From the NCBI GenBank assembly GCA_011773795.1, contig WVWW01000035.1, forward strand, positions 11,214 to 28,971: a stretch of DNA of 17,758 nt. Reading direction: 5' to 3'. Positions 6,764 to 12,458 of this stretch are shown here, piece by piece (the stretch's first letter is position 1; each line of letters starts with the position of its first letter). The position numbers and the translations under genes were made by a program. Below the pieces are notes generated by a model. That model was not told where the DNA came from. It saw only the letters and a program-made list of their open reading frames with translations, and did no database searches. Source of the DNA: Acidobacteriota bacterium. Its GTDB lineage: Bacteria; Acidobacteriota; Polarisedimenticolia; Polarisedimenticolales; Polarisedimenticolaceae.

Positions 6764-7639
6764 CTAAAGGAGGTCTTGGACCTGCTCGAGGAGAAACGCT
6801 CTGTTGAACTCGCCAACGTATACGTTTCGCACGACATGGTCGCGGTCGATGAAGATAGTCGTCGGCAGCCCGGCGCCGGCGAACCGGTCGTGAAGGGCCC
6901 GCGTGCTGTCGCCGGCTGGTTCGGGTGCGACAGGCTCGATCCAGATCGGATATCGAACGCCGAGCCGATGGACAAATGGGCCGACAACGGTCTGACTCTC
7001 CCCGACGGCGACGCCGACGACGGATAGCCCTCTCCGAGCATACTCGGCATGAACTGCATCCAGGAGTGGCATCTCTCGCCGGCACGGCGGGCACCACGTC
7101 GCCCAGAAGTTGAGCACGACGGCACGTCCGGCAAGGTCGGAAAGTCGCACCCGGCTGCCGTCGAGGCCTTCGAGGACGAAGTCCGGTACCCGGTCGCCAC
7201 GGCCGATCAGGGTCGAGGGGGCGAAGGCATGCAGTCCCACGATCATGATGGCGAGGGCCGCCGTTCCGACGGCGTATCCCTTACACAACGCTTCGAGATA
7301 GCGCCAACGGTTCGACTCCCGACGTCGCGCGATTCGCCAGATCGCGTAGCAAGCGCCCGTGACTACACCTGCGTAGGCCGAATACCCCGGCTGCCAGAGA
7401 TAGAGAGCGGTCCACGGTTCGGCGTAGAAAGCGCCCCAGTTCGCCGCCACGTAACCGACGCGTGCGCCTAGGATCCCCACCCACGCGGTCCCCTCGGCTA
7501 CGCCTCGAAGCAGGGACCGGTCGAGTTGTGCCCGCGGGACAAGACGGTTCGTGGCGAGAACGGCGATCAAGAGAGCGAGGATGACCGCCGCGGGCCACGT
7601 CGGTACCAGGAGCGGGCCGATGTTCACTGCCTCGATCAT
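6764..7639 (-). CDS. Lgt-like membrane domain fused to a TlpA/ResA-type thioredoxin
   Basis: About 291 residues. The N-terminal half (1-140) has several hydrophobic segments and a stretch resembling prolipoprotein diacylglyceryl transferase: GARVGYVAANWGAFY near residues 58-72 and YSAYAGVVTG near 86-95. In Lgt the latter segment is normally S-F-H-G-G with an essential His; here Tyr replaces it, so acyl transfer is unlikely. The C-terminal half is a TlpA-type periplasmic thiol reductase: VPDFVLEGLDG, NFWATWCPPCRREMP (C183, C186), the typical insert, and GLPTTIFID with cis-Pro 259. The membrane part may anchor the thioredoxin or pass electrons to it. The ATG at 7639 is chosen because the upstream in-frame residues look random; 7693 is the alternative. 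It is the last gene of the leftward array. Confidence 0.85.
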   Translation of the reverse strand: MIEAVNIGPLLVPTWPAAVILALLIAVLATNRLVPRAQLDRSLLRGVAEGTAWVGILGARVGYVAANWGAFYAEPWTALYLWQPGYSAYAGVVTGACYAIWRIARRRESNRWRYLEALCKGYAVGTAALAIMIVGLHAFAPSTLIGRGDRVPDFVLEGLDGSRVRLSDLAGRAVVLNFWATWCPPCRREMPLLDAVHAEYARRGLSVVGVAVGESQTVVGPFVHRLGVRYPIWIEPVAPEPAGDSTRALHDRFAGAGLPTTIFIDRDHVVRNVYVGEFNRAFLLEQVQDLL

Positions 7640-7898
7640 GGATCCCGGGTCCTGCTCCACCGCGCGCGGCGAGACGGAGGCGACTCGCCCCAAGGACGAT
7701 CACGCGACAGGAAACCTAGCGCATAGAGGCGGAAGGCGGCCGAAACATGGGCTCCGAGCACATTCGAGGACTGCCGCAGGGATTGATCGACAGGTGACGG
7801 TTCGAGAGGCCGCGTGACCGGCACGTCGCGCGTCCGGCCATTCCTCGCCGACATCACGGTCGGCCTTGGGCACGACCGTCTCAACCCTGAGCGGCTCG

Positions 7899-8351
7899 TT
7901 AGTATGAAGCGTACTTCGTCGTTTCCCCGGAGCGTGTAAACGTGAGGACGTCGTAGCCACGTGGCTCGACGCTCATCATTCCCGGAGAATTGGGCGGCAT
8001 TCCCGGTGCGGCCAGGCCCGCCACGGCAGGCCTCTCCCTGAGCAGCCTGAGGATGTCCTCCGCCGGGACGTGTCCCTCGATCGCGTAACCGTCGACCACG
8101 GCGGTATGGCACGACTGCAACTGCGGCCCGACCCCGAGCTGTCCCCTCACGGTCTGCAGGTTGGCCTGATCGACGACCGAGACGTCGAAGTTGCGTTCCT
8201 CCAGGTACTCCACCCACTTCGCGCAACAACCACAGGTCGGCGACTTGTAAACTGTCATCTTGACGGACTCCGCCGCCGTCGCGGGCTCGCCAGCCCAGAG
8301 GGCCGGAGCCAGTAAGGTTCCGGCGAGAAGTAGAAAGCATCGCTTGACCAC
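7899..8351 (-). CDS. DUF411 family periplasmic protein with CGCC motif
   Basis: A 150-residue exported protein. A signal peptide (KRCFLLLAGTLLAPALWA) is followed by a DUF411 core: VYKSPTCGCCAKWVEYLEE with Cys 40, 42 and 43, then a further Cys-His pair in QSCHTAVVDGYAIEGHVPA and the helix ILRLLRERP. The family has a thioredoxin-like core and commonly occurs next to copper and silver resistance genes; its biochemical role is unproven, with metal binding or thiol transfer proposed. The GTG at 8351 is chosen because a near-perfect ribosome-binding site, GAGGAGG (8358-8364 on the plus strand), lies 6 bases upstream. An ATG at 8393 would place that site inside the gene. It is preceded by about 190 bases without a gene and may have its own promoter. 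Confidence 0.88.
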   Translation of the reverse strand: MVKRCFLLLAGTLLAPALWAGEPATAAESVKMTVYKSPTCGCCAKWVEYLEERNFDVSVVDQANLQTVRGQLGVGPQLQSCHTAVVDGYAIEGHVPAEDILRLLRERPAVAGLAAPGMPPNSPGMMSVEPRGYDVLTFTRSGETTKYASY

Positions 8352-8389
8352 GTCGGGCCTCCTCGGCGCTGTGGAGATATTCGGATTAC

Positions 8390-8402
8390 CCAATGATATT
8401 GG
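8390..8402. promoter_or_regulatory. Short dyad upstream of the DUF411 gene
   Basis: CCAAT and ATTGG are arranged as inverted arms around GAT, in a locally AT-rich stretch about 40 bases upstream of the DUF411 start. This could be a regulator half-site pair. The arms are only 5 bases long, so a chance occurrence is possible and no regulator can be named. Confidence 0.2.
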
Positions 8403-8539
8403 CCTATGGTCTCGACGTCTCGGAACTCAGTCCGTTTCCAGCTTTACGATTCTGTATATCTCTGGTGGCCGAGCGCGGTAGGCGCAAGATTCCTCGAGTG
8501 AACACCGCCGCTCGTACCCGGACAGTGATCCGCGCGGCG

Positions 8540-8659
8540 TCACCCCACGCGGCGCGCGGGCGCGCTGAGCTCGACATCGCCCGCGGGGCCCGCAACGATC
8601 CAGAGTGCGCCCAGCACGATAGCCCCGCGAAAGACCGTTTTTGCCGTACGTTCTTCCAT
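8540..8659 (-). CDS. Possible 39-residue hydrophobic miniprotein
   Basis: Short open frame starting at ATG 8659, one base after the stop codon of the AhpD-like gene (TGA-c-ATG). It encodes a charged start (MEERTAKTVFR), a hydrophobic stretch (GAIVLGALWIVAGPAG) and a short polar tail. The tight junction and single hydrophobic segment are typical of a translationally coupled membrane miniprotein, but the size is so small that chance cannot be excluded. No family was recognised. Confidence 0.35.
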   Translation of the reverse strand: MEERTAKTVFRGAIVLGALWIVAGPAGDVELSAPARRVG

Positions 8660-8660
8660 G

Positions 8661-9356
8661 TCAGCCCGATTCCGATCGGTCCTGCGGATCGCCGTCGGCC
8701 GCTGGCCGGGGCTGCGGCGCAGCCGCGCAAAATCCTTGCGGCTCGACGCCGAGCGCCGCGTTGAACTTGCTCGAGAGATTCTGGAACGCGACCAGCGCCG
8801 TGAGCTCGATGATGGCGTCGTCGTCGAAGTGGGCGCGAAGCCGGGTGAAGTGCTCGGATGAGGTGCGCCGATCGGAGAAGGTGACCGCTTCGGCATAGGC
8901 CAGCGCCGCCTTCTCCCGGGTGGAGAACAGGGGGCTCGATTCGAACCGGTCGAGCGCCGCGAGCTTCTCCTCGGCGATGCCGCGCCGGAGCACGGTCGCC
9001 GAGTTGATGTCGACGCAGAACGCGCACCAGTTGATCTGCGACACGCGCACCGTCACCAGCGAGCGCAGCGCCGGCTCGAGCGGGGAGCTACGCCGGTCGA
9101 GCGCCCCGTAGAGCAGCGCGAGCGCCGCGAAGACCTTCGGTGACCGGCCCCAGAGGCGCGCGGGCTCCAGCACCTCGCCGTAGCGCCGGCGCTGCTTCCA
9201 GAAGAACAGGCGCACGTACCAGGGGAACCGATGCTTGGACGAAGTCTGCACGAAGCCACCGGGAAGGCCGTCGTCGACTTCGGGCGGCCCGACCTCTCGC
9301 GCACCGTAGTCGGAACCAGTGTTCGCCGTCACGATCAGCGCATCTCCGTGAGTCAA
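8661..9356 (-). CDS. AhpD-like / carboxymuconolactone decarboxylase family protein
   Basis: A 231-residue, probably cytoplasmic, all-helical protein of the AhpD-like superfamily. The diagnostic segment is INWCAFCVDINSA, with the redox CxxC at C111 and C114, preceded by LRSLVTVRVSQ and followed by ATVLRRGIAEEKLAAL and EKAALAYAEAVTF. In characterised AhpD proteins this pair supports peroxidase activity or reduces a peroxiredoxin; the substrate here is unknown. The His usual four residues after the second Cys is replaced by Asn (DIN), a variant that occurs in some family branches. The start is uncertain. TTG at 9356 overlaps the stop of an upstream coding remnant (TTGA), and an in-frame GTG at 9332 is an alternative. 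The first 40 residues are outside the conserved domain. The ending is Pro/Asp-rich. Confidence 0.82.
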   Translation of the reverse strand: MTHGDALIVTANTGSDYGAREVGPPEVDDGLPGGFVQTSSKHRFPWYVRLFFWKQRRRYGEVLEPARLWGRSPKVFAALALLYGALDRRSSPLEPALRSLVTVRVSQINWCAFCVDINSATVLRRGIAEEKLAALDRFESSPLFSTREKAALAYAEAVTFSDRRTSSEHFTRLRAHFDDDAIIELTALVAFQNLSSKFNAALGVEPQGFCAAAPQPRPAADGDPQDRSESG

Positions 9357-9546
9357 GCGTTAAAGCTCGCCGGATCCACCGGCAGCGGCGCCGAGTAGCG
9401 TAGGCGCCGCTGCTCGTAGCCCTGGAGCCGATCGCCGACCGGTACTCGATCTGACACCGTCTCGACCAGACTCTCCGTCCCGATTCCGCCGAGAATGTTG
9501 CCGCGGATCCCCGTGGGCTCGGCGTCGGCCGAGCAATGCCGGCCAA
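9353..9546 (-). pseudogene. Start-less coding remnant between the beta-propeller and AhpD-like genes
   Basis: Directly after the beta-propeller stop codon, another frame is open for about 65 codons with very strong GC third-position bias, reading HCSADAEPTGIRGNILGG, ESLVETVSDRVPVGDRLQG and QRRLRYSAPLPVDPASFNA before its TGA at 9353. No credible start codon or ribosome-binding site precedes it, and further upstream the frame runs antisense-like through the neighbouring gene. Its stop overlaps the next gene's TTG (TTGA). It looks like the 3' end of a gene whose 5' part was deleted or replaced, or it may use a start codon I cannot see. The family was not recognised. Confidence 0.4.
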
Positions 9547-10614
9547 TCAGCGGGACACCAGCGCCATCTGGTGGCCGATGCCACCGATGGTCAGTTCGCC
9601 CCGAGTCTCGAGGGTCTCCTGGTCGATGACCCAAATGCGGTTCTCGGCGCGGCTCGACACGTACAGCATATCCGTGCCGCGCACGGCGGTCAGGTGATAC
9701 GGCGCCGGCCCGAGCGCCGCCGTGCGGACCCTGCCGCTCGCCAAATCGATGGCCACAAGGCGGTTCTCGCCTTTGCTGGTCGCGAACAGGGTAGCTCCGT
9801 CGTCGGAGAGGTCGATCCCGTGGGGGGCAGCGCCGATCGCGTAGGTGCGAGTCACACGTCCTTGCGCGATTGTGATGGCCGAGGCGGTCCCATCCGCAAC
9901 GTTGTTCGTGTAGAGGGTGCCGCCATCGGCCGACAGAACGAGATGCTCTGGCCCCTGACCGGTGGCGATTCGCCGGCCTGCCGACCAGGTGTCGGTGTCA
10001 ATCTCGCTCACGCTGCTGTCTCCCGTGTTACTCACGTACACCTTGCGTCCGTCAGGGGAGAATACGGCGTAGTTGGGCGCGGCTCCCGTCGGCACCTCGG
10101 CAACGACGGCGAAGCGATCGAGATCGATGGCGCTGATCCCGCCTCGGCCCGGATGCGTGGTGACCGCGATCTTGCCGTCCGGCGAGATCGCAACATGGTG
10201 CACCGCACCGCGCACGGCCACCCGTCGAACGACCTTACGTGCCGCTGCATCGACGACGGACACGTAACTGATACCCGAGGACGGCGGCTGCGCCGTCGCA
10301 TCCCCTGACGGCACGGCGTGGTGCTTCGCATGCTCGGCCTCCGAGACGCTCGCCGGCCGTGGCGGCGTGCGCTCCGACCCGACCGGCTCCTCGGCGAACG
10401 ATCCGGCGACGAGAGTGCGTCCGTCCGGCGTGACCGCGAGACCGTGCGCGTTACCCACGTCCTCGATGACCCCGACGACGCGGCCCTTCGCCGAATCGAC
10501 GATCTGGACCCGGCCCGAATCACCCAGCGGGATGTAGATCTCCGGGGCGGCGGCCGCAGTCACGCTCACCGCCGCGAGCACCGCTGAACTCAGCGTCGTA
10601 CCCATTGCTTTCAT
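9547..10614 (-). CDS. Exported YVTN-type seven-bladed beta-propeller protein
   Basis: A 355-residue periplasmic protein. A signal peptide (residues 1-23, ending VTAAAA) is followed by about seven repeated blades with the YVTN-type pattern: IYIPLGDSGRVQIVD, GLAVTPDGRTLVAGS, HHVAISPDGKIAVTTH, NYAVFSPDGRKVYVSNTGD, EHLVLSADGGTLYTNN, HGIDLSDDGATLFATS, and HLTAVRGTDMLYVSSRAEN. Such propellers act as binding scaffolds and some sit beside metal or cytochrome genes; no catalytic residues are evident. An insert of roughly 40 residues in the second blade is rich in Pro, Ser and His, with HAKHH. The ATG at 10614 has GAGG about 9 bases upstream. It follows the YHS miniprotein by 72 bases, so it is probably co-transcribed. 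Confidence 0.85.
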   Translation of the reverse strand: MKAMGTTLSSAVLAAVSVTAAAAPEIYIPLGDSGRVQIVDSAKGRVVGVIEDVGNAHGLAVTPDGRTLVAGSFAEEPVGSERTPPRPASVSEAEHAKHHAVPSGDATAQPPSSGISYVSVVDAAARKVVRRVAVRGAVHHVAISPDGKIAVTTHPGRGGISAIDLDRFAVVAEVPTGAAPNYAVFSPDGRKVYVSNTGDSSVSEIDTDTWSAGRRIATGQGPEHLVLSADGGTLYTNNVADGTASAITIAQGRVTRTYAIGAAPHGIDLSDDGATLFATSKGENRLVAIDLASGRVRTAALGPAPYHLTAVRGTDMLYVSSRAENRIWVIDQETLETRGELTIGGIGHQMALVSR

Positions 10615-10686
10615 GTCTTCAATCCTCGTTGTCGAACTCGATTGTCTCGTGGACCTGCGTAGTCGAGCGGGGGCCGTCGCCGGCAG

Positions 10687-10857
10687 TCACCGGAGGTGCT
10701 TCTCCGGGTTGCGCTCGAACTCCGCCTGGCACAGCGGGCAGCAGAGCAGGTACTCGCGCCCCCGGTACTCGATCGCGATGTGCGCCTTGTTGCGGTTGAC
10801 CCGCTTGCCACACACGGGATCCCGATTCATCACCTTTCTCGCTTGATGTCTGCTCAT
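10687..10857 (-). CDS. YHS-domain miniprotein
   Basis: A 56-residue soluble protein consisting almost entirely of one YHS domain: RDPVCGKRVNRNKAHIAIEY, then GREYLLCCPLCQAEFERNP. The Cys in DPVCG and those in LLCCPLC are candidate metal ligands. YHS domains bind or sense copper and silver in several systems and are often appended to metal ATPases. No signal peptide is present, so it is probably cytoplasmic. The ATG at 10857 is preferred to the in-frame ATG at 10887 because a GGAGAA site lies just upstream of it. It lies 23 bases beyond the DUF5676-like gene. The very short length suggests a shuttle or small buffer rather than an enzyme, but this is inference. Confidence 0.8.
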   Translation of the reverse strand: MSRHQARKVMNRDPVCGKRVNRNKAHIAIEYRGREYLLCCPLCQAEFERNPEKHLR

Positions 10858-10880
10858 GAGCTTTCTCCAGCGAATCTCCG

Positions 10881-11180
10881 TTACCACCGTCCGGCCGCAC
10901 TACGCGCTGCCGTCGAGCTCTTAGCAGCTCTCGAGACGACGAAGTTGTAGATGGGCACCCAGATGAGGGTGAAGTACCAGCCGTAGGCGTAGCTCTCGGC
11001 GAGGCCGAGCGCGAAGCTCTTCCACGTGAGCCACTCGAAGCCCGGGAGCAGCTTGAGCCAGACCTGGTACATGGCCATTTCCGGGAACACGAGATCGAAC
11101 GCAACGCAGAGCGTGAACGTGATCGCCAGCACTGCGCTGCTCGCGTGGCCTACCGCGACGAGAGAAATGCCTGGTCTCAT
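10881..11180 (-). CDS. DUF5676-like small membrane protein
   Basis: A 99-residue protein with two hydrophobic helices at about residues 8-32 (AVLAITFTLCVAFDLVFP) and 58-84 (GLAESYAYGWYFTLIWVPIYNFVV), joined by an aromatic loop (YQVWLKLLPGFEWLTW). The pattern, with the ESYAYGWY segment in the second helix, fits the DUF5676 membrane family as I remember it; the family is often encoded with YHS proteins and metal ATPases. Function is unknown. The ATG at 11180 forms an ATGA overlap with the upstream TM-YHS gene, so translation is coupled. The C-terminal 15 residues are Ser/Ala/Arg-rich and appear disordered. Confidence 0.7.
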   Translation of the reverse strand: MRPGISLVAVGHASSAVLAITFTLCVAFDLVFPEMAMYQVWLKLLPGFEWLTWKSFALGLAESYAYGWYFTLIWVPIYNFVVSRAAKSSTAARSAAGRW

Positions 11181-11461
11181 GATGGCGCCTCCGCTTGCTT
11201 GCTCGTGTAGCGCTCCGGAGCGGCCTCGAATGCGTCGAGGCACTCCCGCGAGCAAAATCGATACAGCGTGTTCGCGTGCATCTTTCCGTAGCCCTCGTTC
11301 GGGTCCACGTGCTTGCCGCACACGGGGTCTACGTGCTTGTCGCCGGCGCCTCCTGATGGGTGACCGCCGTGATGACCGTGCACCATGTGCGCACCGCATC
11401 CGAAGCGCATCATCACGTAGAAGAGCACCGCGAAGAGCAGGAACGAAAGAAAGCCGTCCAT
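11177..11461 (-). CDS. Membrane-anchored His-rich YHS-domain protein
   Basis: About 94 residues. One N-terminal transmembrane helix (FLSFLLFAVLFYVMMRFG) is followed by a His/Gly linker (HMVHGHHGGHPSGG) and a YHS domain: KHVDPVCGKHVDPNEGYGKM and LYRFCSRECLDAFEAAP. The His stretch and the Cys residues offer several soft-metal ligands next to the membrane. The ATG at 11461 is preferred because GGGGAGA lies 6 bases upstream; an ATG at 11467 sits directly on that site but would give an ATGA overlap with the methyltransferase stop. The stop overlaps the DUF5676-like start. It may present metal to, or receive metal from, the ATPase encoded in the same array; this is inference. Confidence 0.8.
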   Translation of the reverse strand: MDGFLSFLLFAVLFYVMMRFGCGAHMVHGHHGGHPSGGAGDKHVDPVCGKHVDPNEGYGKMHANTLYRFCSRECLDAFEAAPERYTSKQAEAPS

Positions 11462-11463
11462 CG

Positions 11464-12150
11464 TCATTCTCCCCTGGCTCGCGGGTGTGGCGGTGGGGCG
11501 GACCCCTCCTCGCGCGAGCCGAACCCTTTCGGCACGAAGGGCGGCACTTCGTGCATGTACGCGCGATAGGCGTCGCCGAACTCCGCCAGCGCTTCACGTT
11601 CCTCGCGCCTGGCGAGTCGCAGGTACATGAAGACGAGGATCGGGAACATCGTGAGCGTGACCAGGGTGGGCCACTGGAACAGGAACCCGATCATGATCAG
11701 GACGAAGCCTACGTACTGCGGATGACGGATCCGGGCGTAGGCGCCGGTCGTCGCGAGGGTGCGCGCACGCTGGGCGGTGTACAGCACACGCCACGCTGAC
11801 GAGAGCAGCCAGAAGCCAGTCACAATGAACACCGTGCTCAGCAGATGGAACGGCCCGAAGTGCGGATTGCCTCGCCAGCCGAACAGCATCTCCAGCAGGT
11901 GGCCGGAGTCGTGCGCGAGCCAGTCCACGCCCGGGTAGTGCGTGGTGAGCCATCCCGAGAGCAGGTAGATGGTCAGCGGGAAGCCGTACATCTCGGTGAA
12001 CAGCGCCACCAGGAAGGCCGAGAAAGCGCCGAACGAGCGCCAGTCCCGCGACGATTGCGGCTTCGCGAAGCTCAGCGCGAAGATGATGAACACCGCCGAG
12101 TTGATGACCACAAGAGACCACAGGCCATAGGCCGAATGCACGTCGTTCAT
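11464..12150 (-). CDS. Isoprenylcysteine carboxyl methyltransferase (ICMT)-like membrane protein
   Basis: A 228-residue polytopic membrane protein. Helices are visible at about residues 10-28, 42-66, 102-122 and 145-180. The C-terminal half carries the ICMT/phospholipid methyltransferase signature: TTGAYARIRHPQYVGFVLIMIG, with RHPQY as the S-adenosylmethionine-binding RHPxY core, and later LARREEREALAEFGDAYRAYM, the EE...Y element at the cytoplasmic face. In eukaryotes ICMT methylates prenylated cysteines; the bacterial substrates are mostly unknown and may be lipids or small molecules. The ATG at 12150 overlaps the DUF2933 stop (ATGA). The N-terminal helices and the segment WLAHDSGHLLEMLFGWRGNP resemble related proteins from metal-resistance loci. 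Confidence 0.8.
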   Translation of the reverse strand: MNDVHSAYGLWSLVVINSAVFIIFALSFAKPQSSRDWRSFGAFSAFLVALFTEMYGFPLTIYLLSGWLTTHYPGVDWLAHDSGHLLEMLFGWRGNPHFGPFHLLSTVFIVTGFWLLSSAWRVLYTAQRARTLATTGAYARIRHPQYVGFVLIMIGFLFQWPTLVTLTMFPILVFMYLRLARREEREALAEFGDAYRAYMHEVPPFVPKGFGSREEGSAPPPHPRARGE

Positions 12151-12404
12151 CGCGAGGGTCCTCCTTCGTCCTGGTCGCGGGAAGACGGCTCCTGGTTCTC
12201 GCCATGGTCGTGCCCGCCACCGTGGCCGTGTCCGCCGTGCATGAACAGATGCATGCCGAGGCAACCCAGGACGAGAATCCAGGGCAGAAACTCGATGACG
12301 TGCGCCTGGTGCTCGGTCCACAGGAAGTAGCCGGCGATGGCGAGAAAGATGACGAAAGGCAGCTTCGTACGATTTCGCCACCAGGGTGTCGAGCGGTTGT
12401 TCAC
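12147..12404 (-). CDS. DUF2933 family small membrane protein with His-rich tail
   Basis: An 85-residue protein with two short hydrophobic helices (LPFVIFLAIAGYFLW and FLPWILVLGCLGMHLFM) and a C-terminal tail in which His and Gly alternate (HGGHGHGGGHDHGEN), then an acidic end. The MHLFMHGGHGH stretch is characteristic of DUF2933 proteins, which occur in copper and silver resistance loci; function is not established, but the tail should bind metal. Its GTG at 12404 has GAGGA about 8 bases upstream, and its stop overlaps the methyltransferase ATG. It is 54 bases after the ATPase gene, almost certainly in the same transcript. Confidence 0.85.
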   Translation of the reverse strand: MNNRSTPWWRNRTKLPFVIFLAIAGYFLWTEHQAHVIEFLPWILVLGCLGMHLFMHGGHGHGGGHDHGENQEPSSRDQDEGGPSR

Positions 12405-12458
12405 GGTCGCGGTCCTCGTGTATCCGGCAGTTCGTCGTAGTCGGGACTCATTCGGCGC

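Noticed and set aside
7640..7898. Possible gene between the DUF411 and Lgt-like/TlpA genes
   Set aside because: Open frames here show no consistent third-position bias, no good start site and no recognisable motif; treated as intergenic.
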